A stretch of 64,000 nt of DNA, taken from positions 1 to 64,000 of the forward strand of contig NZ_LGEK01000002.1 of NCBI RefSeq assembly GCF_001636615.1, read 5' to 3'. Position 1 is the first letter of the stretch; each line of letters starts with the position of its first letter. The translations under genes and the position numbers were made by a program. Shown here piece after piece: positions 58,713 to 64,000 of the stretch. The DNA comes from Mucilaginibacter sp. L294. Lineage in GTDB: Bacteria; Bacteroidota; Bacteroidia; Sphingobacteriales; Sphingobacteriaceae. The notes beneath the pieces were generated by a model, which was given only the letters and a program-made list of their open reading frames with translations, made no database searches and had not been told where the DNA came from.

Positions 58713-61070
58713 ATGAAACTATTGTTTAAACTATTACTGGCATTTTACTGCCTTGGGCAAACTGTACTTACCTATGGCCAACCTGGCGATAACCAAACGT
58801 CAACAACCCAATGGAATGCGGAATGGATAGCTGCAACTGGCGATAATGGTGCAGACTATGGCGTTTTTTACTTTCGAAAAAATGTTGATTTAGTTACCAA
58901 ACCATCAAAGTTTATGGTACATGTATCGGCTGATAACCGGTATAAACTATATATCAATGGTACGCTGGTGTCTTTAGGCCCGGCGCGTGGCGATACTTAT
59001 TTCTGGAATTATGAAACGGTAGACATTGCGCCATACCTCTCTGCCGGCAAAAATACAATAGCAGCACTTGTTTGGAATGAAGCCCAATACAGCCCTGCAG
59101 CGCAGATCAGCCTACGTACGGGTTTTATTTTACAGGGTAACTCGCCTGCGGAAGAGATTATAAACACAAACAATACGTGGAAATGCATTCGTGATATTGG
59201 GCATCATCCTGTTCCGAGTTTCTTTTTTGCCGCCAGTAAAGGTGAACTGGTAGTGATGGATAAAGCCATTAAGGGCGATTGGAAAGCGATAAATTATGAC
59301 GATAGTACCTGGCCCGGCGCAGCCAAAATAATGGATGGGAAATTGAAAGGCACCGCATGGGGCATAGATTGGGCATTAGTATCATCTACGTTACCGGCCA
59401 GAGAAATGACCTACCAGCGCATTGTTAAGTTGCGTGGTGCAACAGGGGTGAACGTTCCGGCGGCATTCCCCGGCAAGCCTGCGCCGGTAATTGTTCCTGC
59501 ACATACCCTGGCTACTTTATTGCTCGATCAAACTTTTGAAACAAATGCCTACGTAACGTTAAATTTTAGCGGCGGTAAAGATGCAGGGATCTCACTCGGC
59601 TACGCCGAATCACTTTACCAAAAAGGTAGTAAAGGTGTTATTAAAGGTAACCGGAATGATGTAGAAGGAAAGGAATTTGTAGGGAGAATTGACAGCGTGA
59701 TAGCGGATGGCAGTAAGGGGCAATCGTTCACAACATTAAACTTTCGCACTTATCGTTACATAAAGGTTACCGTACAAACCAAAGATGAGCCGCTCACTAT
59801 CGATGATCTTTACGGAACTTTTACCGGCTACCCTTTTAAACGTACTGCCGTATTAAACACAGATAATACCGAAATAAAACAAATGCTGGATATTGGCTGG
59901 CGCACAGCAAGGCTTAACGCCTGGGAAACCTATATGGATTGCCCGTATTACGAGCAGCTGCAATACATAGGCGATACGCGTATACAGGCCATGGTATCCT
60001 ATTACAATACCCCTGATGACCTGCTTGCGCGTAATGCCCTTACCCAGATAGACCATTCCCGTTTAGCAGAGGGGATCACCAAGAGTTGTTATCCAACCAA
60101 AGGTACACAGATCATATCCCCATTTTCTTTATGGTACATAGGTATGCTGCATGATTATTGGATGTACCGTAACGATGCCGGTTTTATTAAAGAAAAGCTG
60201 GTGGGGGCAAGGGGCGTGCTTGATTTTTTCAGCAAATACCAACAGGCCGATGGATCGTTAAAAGATACCCCATATTGGACATTTGTTGACTGGGCCGGCA
60301 ATTTGTGGGGCGAGGTTAAAGGTAAAGACGGTAGCGCCGCTATATATGACTTGCAATTACTATTGGCATACCAGTGGGCGGCAGAAATGGAGCATAACGC
60401 AGGCTTGCAAGATTATACTAAGATATATACCCAGAAAGCGGAGCAGTTAAAGGCTACTATACAACGTAAGTACTGGGATGATGGCAAAAAACTATATGCC
60501 GATACAAAAGAAAAAATAGGGTTTTCACAACACGTTAATTCGCTGGCCATACTTGCTGGTATAGTGAGCGATGTTGATATGCCGGCCATAGCAAACAAGT
60601 TGCTTAACGATACAAGTTTAACGCAATGTTCGGTTTACTTTAAATACTATTTACACCAGGCGCTGGTAAAGGCAGGCCAGGGTGATAATTATATGCAATG
60701 GCTGGATATTTATCGGGAAAATATAGCGATGGGCCTTACTACCTGGGCCGAATATTCGGACGTTAACACATCCCGTTCAGATTGCCACGCCTGGGGTGCA
60801 AGCCCTAATATTGAGTTTTTCAGGACGGTTTTAGGAATTGATAGTTACGCTCCGGGTTTTAGTAAAATAAAAGTAGAACCCCACTTAGGAAAACTTACAA
60901 CCCTAAGTGGCGAAATGCCGCACCCTAACGGTAAAATTACAGTTAGCTATAAAACCGAAAGGGGCAAAATGCGGGTAAATATTAATCTGCCGCGGGCAAC
61001 TACAGGCGTGTTTGTTTGGAAATCAGTTAAATACCAGCTCGTGCCGGGCAGCAATTATTTTTTAATTTAA
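58713..61070 (+). CDS. GH78 alpha-L-rhamnosidase-like glycoside hydrolase
   Basis: 785 residues, exported (signal about 1-23, ending TYGQ). An N-terminal beta-sandwich (about 30-160, FMVHVSADNRYKLYINGTLVSLGPARGD) and a rhamnosidase-type N domain precede an (alpha/alpha)6 catalytic domain (about 375-690) with AWETYMDCPYYEQLQYIGDTR (about 404-423), the acid-residue block of the family. A C-terminal beta domain closes the chain (VEPHLGKLTTLSGEMPHPNGKI). It removes alpha-L-rhamnose from glycans or glycosides. It sits at the start of a SusC-containing glycan locus and shares its operator sequence. Confidence 0.88.
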   Translation: MKLLFKLLLAFYCLGQTVLTYGQPGDNQTSTTQWNAEWIAATGDNGADYGVFYFRKNVDLVTKPSKFMVHVSADNRYKLYINGTLVSLGPARGDTYFWNYETVDIAPYLSAGKNTIAALVWNEAQYSPAAQISLRTGFILQGNSPAEEIINTNNTWKCIRDIGHHPVPSFFFAASKGELVVMDKAIKGDWKAINYDDSTWPGAAKIMDGKLKGTAWGIDWALVSSTLPAREMTYQRIVKLRGATGVNVPAAFPGKPAPVIVPAHTLATLLLDQTFETNAYVTLNFSGGKDAGISLGYAESLYQKGSKGVIKGNRNDVEGKEFVGRIDSVIADGSKGQSFTTLNFRTYRYIKVTVQTKDEPLTIDDLYGTFTGYPFKRTAVLNTDNTEIKQMLDIGWRTARLNAWETYMDCPYYEQLQYIGDTRIQAMVSYYNTPDDLLARNALTQIDHSRLAEGITKSCYPTKGTQIISPFSLWYIGMLHDYWMYRNDAGFIKEKLVGARGVLDFFSKYQQADGSLKDTPYWTFVDWAGNLWGEVKGKDGSAAIYDLQLLLAYQWAAEMEHNAGLQDYTKIYTQKAEQLKATIQRKYWDDGKKLYADTKEKIGFSQHVNSLAILAGIVSDVDMPAIANKLLNDTSLTQCSVYFKYYLHQALVKAGQGDNYMQWLDIYRENIAMGLTTWAEYSDVNTSRSDCHAWGASPNIEFFRTVLGIDSYAPGFSKIKVEPHLGKLTTLSGEMPHPNGKITVSYKTERGKMRVNINLPRATTGVFVWKSVKYQLVPGSNYFLI

Positions 61071-61117
61071 GAATACAGTTGTTTATTATGCATTTGCATT
61101 TTTAAAGCAAAAAAACA

Positions 61118-61125
61118 TATATTTG
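61118..61125 (+). promoter_or_regulatory. TAnnTTTG promoter element for susC
   Basis: TATATTTG is a consensus match. The operator at 61127-61138 begins 2 bases downstream and so would cover the transcription start. A leader of about 90 bases is predicted. Confidence 0.6.
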
Positions 61126-61126
61126 C

Positions 61127-61138
61127 TAAATCGATTTA
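61127..61138 (+). promoter_or_regulatory. operator site 2 (TAAATCGATTTA) at the susC promoter
   Basis: Same 15-bp sequence as site 1. It lies just downstream of the -7 element, where a repressor would block initiation. Confidence 0.7.
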
Positions 61139-61188
61139 TTTTCATGCATTTATATCCTAATTAAAGAGTTGTTTTTTTAGATTTTTGC

Positions 61189-61200
61189 TAAATCGATTTA
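61189..61200 (+). promoter_or_regulatory. operator site 3 (TAAATCGATTTA) in the susC leader
   Basis: Third copy of the 15-bp sequence, 62 bp from site 2 centre to centre. That is about six helical turns, so bound dimers could face the same side. It is 18 bases before the susC ATG. Confidence 0.7.
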
Positions 61201-61218
61201 TAACCAATTTATCTTTTT

Positions 61219-64000
61219 ATGAAATTCAAGCTTTACTCCCATCCTCATGGCTTATTAAGCCGGGGGAAACATTACTGCGGCGGATTATTAATTTGCCTGG
61301 CAGTTTCAACAAACGTCATTGCGGGCGCATCTGTAAGTACCGCTAATAAAATCAGTGTGAAAAACAGCTATCAGGCTGCTGTAACAGTGAAAGGAACAGT
61401 GGTTGATGAAAAAGGGCTGCCTTTGCCCGGTGCAACCGTGCGGATAAAAGACCAAACTGGTGGTACGGTTACCGATGTTAACGGTCATTTTACTTTAGAT
61501 GTTCCTGATCTTAACTCGACACTCTTAATCACTTTTACCGGTTACGACCCTAAAGAAGTAAAGGCATCCGATACTGAAATTAAGGTACAGCTTTTACCAA
61601 ACAGCAAATCCCTTAGCGAGGTTGTGGTTGTTGGTTACGGTACATCAAAAAAAGCTAATCTGATCACTTCTATCAGTTCGGTAAAAGGCGACGCTTTGGC
61701 AGAGCGGCCAACAACCATAAATATTACCCAGGGCCTTGCCGGTAAAGCCGCAGGTGTTAACGTTATGACCAACTCCGGTAAACCGGGTGGTAATCCAGCT
61801 ATCAAGATAAGGGGTACTGGCTCTATCAATTCATCAAACAATCCCCTGTATGTAATTGATGGCGTGGTAGGAGCAGATCCAAGCGCTATCGACCCTAACA
61901 TCGTGGCATCGGTAGATATTTATAAAGATGCGGGTGCTACAGCAATTTACGGTTCAAGAGGTGCAAATGGTGTAGTTGTTATTACCACCAAAACCGGTAA
62001 AAAGAACACCTCAGATATCGCTTTCAGCAATACAATAAGCTTTGGCTCGTTGCAGCGCAAGGTACCTTTGCTTGACGCCGATGGCGCGCTTGAAATGTTT
62101 AAGCGCGAATATGAGTATGCGCCCGGCAGGCTTGCCCCACATCTTGACCCTGCAAATGACTTTGCACGGAAAGACGAATTATTTAACCCCGATGGTACGC
62201 CAAAATACCATACCGACTGGCAGGACGAGGCTACTCGACTGGCCGTATCACACCAACACTCGCTTACCTTCTCGGGCGGCAAGGACGATTTTACGATTTT
62301 GGCAAATTTCTCTTACAAAAACAATGAGGGTATATTGCTTAACACTTATGCTAAACAGCTTAATGGTTATATCAACATAGGCTGGGATGTAAAACCATGG
62401 CTTAATATCAAAGCCAGTTTAAACGCAGGGGGGTACCAGTCAAACAATGTTGATATTAATACGCTTGGCTTAAACGCCGTGCGCGAGATGTATGAATTTT
62501 TACCTTTCTTACCCGTTAAATATGCCGATGGTACCTATTCGCGCAAAGGTGATTACCCGGGTGCAGAGGATTCTGAAAACCCGGTTAAGCTGTTAAACAG
62601 TGTTAAGGACATAACCGGCAGGATGACCACGCTTGGTAATTTTGTGGGTACATTCCATCTTACAAAAAACTTAAACTTTGTAACATCATTCAGCGGTCAG
62701 TTAGGCAGCAATTACGAGAATTATTTTTCGGGGAATGATGTCTTCGGCGTATCACAACAGCAGGGCGGTGTGGCTCAGCGCACCAATATCTTAAGCTCGG
62801 TATGGAGCAATGAGGATTATTTTTCGTACGATAACACCTTTGGAAAACACCATGTAAACGCGGTTATTGGCGCCAGCTGGTATGACTATGTTACATCGAT
62901 GACCAAGGCTGGGTCCGAAAACTTTTTTGACAATACCTTTGGTTACTACAACCTGGGTGCCGGTACAGTAATAGAAACGCCGGGATCATATCAGATAGAG
63001 AACCAGTTAAACTCGTTCTACACCCGTGTTAATTATGATTTTGATGGCAAATACCTGTTCGGGGCATCTTTCAGGGCCGATGGTAGCTCAAAATTCCGCG
63101 GCGGTAACCTGTACGGTTATTTCCCGGCATTTAATGCCGGCTGGCGAGTATCTAAAGAGAAATTCTTCGAACCATTATTATCAGTTATCAGCGATTTTAA
63201 AATAAGGGGTAGCTTTGGTTTAGTAGGTAACCAGGAAGTGGGTAACTATCCAACCATATCGCTTTATAACAGTACACAATCTATTTTTAACCAGCAAAAA
63301 ACAGCAGCTGTTACATTGGGAAGCTTTGGTAACCCCGGTCTGAAATGGGAGAGGGCACAACAGCTTGACCTTGGTTTTGATATGAGCTTTTTTAATGGCC
63401 GTATAGAGCTTGGTGCAGATTATTACAACAAAGTAACTAAAGACCTGATCTATTTTGTACAGCAACCGGCTACAACCGGTTATGGCGGTGCTTATAAAAA
63501 CCTTGGTTCTATTCGTAACAGGGGGTTAGAAATAACGCTGAACACGCAAAACATTGTGGGTAGTGATTTTAAATGGAGCTCGGGTTTTAACTTTTCAATA
63601 AACCGCTCTAAAGTGCTTGATATCAACCATGATATAATCTACACATGGGGTGGTCGCATTATGGAAGGCGAGCCATTGAACGAATATTTTGGATATGTAA
63701 GGCAAGGTGTATGGACACAAGCACAGGCAGCCGAAGCCGCTAAGTTTGACCGCAAGCCGGGCGACATACGCTATGCCGATTTAAATAACAATGGTGTAAA
63801 AGATGCCGGCGACCGTACCGACCTGGGTAACGCCATGCCAAAGTGGGAGGCCAACTTTACGAACACCATCACTTATAAAAACCTGTCGCTTTATCTCGAC
63901 TTGCAGGGCATGTATGGCAATAAGCTGCTAAACCTTACCCGTTTTATTATGACTGGGCCAACCATTAACGTAAACAGCTACCAGGAGGTGCTTGGCGCGT
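61219..64000 (+). CDS. susC: SusC/RagA-type TonB-linked outer-membrane receptor (3' end missing)
   Basis: At least 927 residues; the frame stays open to the end of the window. A signal region (about 1-35) is followed by a carboxypeptidase-regulatory-like domain (about 55-125, GTVVDEKGLPLPGATVRI), the SusC/RagA motif SLSEVVVVGYGTSKKANLITS (about 131-151), and the plug (IKIRGTGSINSSNNPLYVIDGV; IYKDAGATAIYGSRGANGVVVITTK). Barrel strands follow to the cut end, with the ...LGA motif near it. SusC imports oligosaccharides with a SusD partner, expected downstream. It is controlled by two operator copies. Confidence 0.95.
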   Translation, partial: MKFKLYSHPHGLLSRGKHYCGGLLICLAVSTNVIAGASVSTANKISVKNSYQAAVTVKGTVVDEKGLPLPGATVRIKDQTGGTVTDVNGHFTLDVPDLNSTLLITFTGYDPKEVKASDTEIKVQLLPNSKSLSEVVVVGYGTSKKANLITSISSVKGDALAERPTTINITQGLAGKAAGVNVMTNSGKPGGNPAIKIRGTGSINSSNNPLYVIDGVVGADPSAIDPNIVASVDIYKDAGATAIYGSRGANGVVVITTKTGKKNTSDIAFSNTISFGSLQRKVPLLDADGALEMFKREYEYAPGRLAPHLDPANDFARKDELFNPDGTPKYHTDWQDEATRLAVSHQHSLTFSGGKDDFTILANFSYKNNEGILLNTYAKQLNGYINIGWDVKPWLNIKASLNAGGYQSNNVDINTLGLNAVREMYEFLPFLPVKYADGTYSRKGDYPGAEDSENPVKLLNSVKDITGRMTTLGNFVGTFHLTKNLNFVTSFSGQLGSNYENYFSGNDVFGVSQQQGGVAQRTNILSSVWSNEDYFSYDNTFGKHHVNAVIGASWYDYVTSMTKAGSENFFDNTFGYYNLGAGTVIETPGSYQIENQLNSFYTRVNYDFDGKYLFGASFRADGSSKFRGGNLYGYFPAFNAGWRVSKEKFFEPLLSVISDFKIRGSFGLVGNQEVGNYPTISLYNSTQSIFNQQKTAAVTLGSFGNPGLKWERAQQLDLGFDMSFFNGRIELGADYYNKVTKDLIYFVQQPATTGYGGAYKNLGSIRNRGLEITLNTQNIVGSDFKWSSGFNFSINRSKVLDINHDIIYTWGGRIMEGEPLNEYFGYVRQGVWTQAQAAEAAKFDRKPGDIRYADLNNNGVKDAGDRTDLGNAMPKWEANFTNTITYKNLSLYLDLQGMYGNKLLNLTRFIMTGPTINVNSYQEVLGA

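Overview
The window looks like chromosomal DNA of a Bacteroidota bacterium, most likely Sphingobacteriaceae close to Mucilaginibacter or Pedobacter. Evidence: SprA (type IX secretion), a SusC-type receptor, Bacteroidota-only families (DUF4292, Bacteroidota LptE, DUF6600), promoters of the TAnnTTTG type, and almost no Shine-Dalgarno sequences. It is mostly housekeeping and envelope genes, not a genomic island. The first 19 bases are a Nextera transposase mosaic end, so the left edge is a sequencing adapter left on a contig end.

0-20 kb: acylphosphatase, a polysaccharide flippase, a TPR protein, a DUF4292 lipoprotein and an EnvC-like LytM protein run as one series. Two TatA-type proteins, GatA and an MltD-like lytic transglycosylase follow. 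The malic enzyme-ruvA-sprA operon ends in the 2402-residue SprA translocon. 19.7-20.5 kb holds a REP-associated tyrosine transposase (RAYT) between perfect 28-bp inverted repeats. A 106-bp non-autonomous derivative of that element lies at 38.3 kb.

20-31 kb: an AsmA-like protein (minus strand), then miaB, a sigma-54 activator, lptE, an acidic unknown protein, secG, groES-groEL and an MscS channel. 31-38 kb: a repeat-rich gap, then a tightly overlapping minus-strand operon (SpoIIM, membrane protein, DUF4129, DUF4350, MoxR, DUF58) with a divergent RDD gene. This is a conserved but functionally undefined membrane/AAA+ module.

38-50 kb: DUF2752, L-serine dehydratase, an SMI1/KNR4-type protein, a gene-free gap with hairpin pairs and TGTTCCA repeats, a GDSL-lipB-phosphopantetheinyl transferase operon, dcd, and two tandem 900-residue proteins joining macroglobulin-like domains to a barrel-less TonB plug. 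50-58.5 kb: a CBM9-like protein with an RGG tail, clpS, a 2OG-Fe oxygenase, a DUF6600 protein with a long Q-rich tail, two exported ferritin-like proteins (one with a clear Tat lipoprotein signal), tRNA-Val, and a serine hydrolase-MarR pair with a 34-bp palindrome over its promoter.

58.7-64 kb: the start of a glycan-use locus, with a GH78 alpha-L-rhamnosidase-like enzyme and a SusC receptor running off the end. Three identical 15-bp sites built on the palindrome TAAATCGATTTA lie in their control regions and look like a LacI-family regulon; the regulator is not in the window. The strongest second-look signals are this operator set, the RAYT/derivative pair, the tandem plug proteins and the MarR palindrome. 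No CRISPR array, prophage or obvious defence system was seen.
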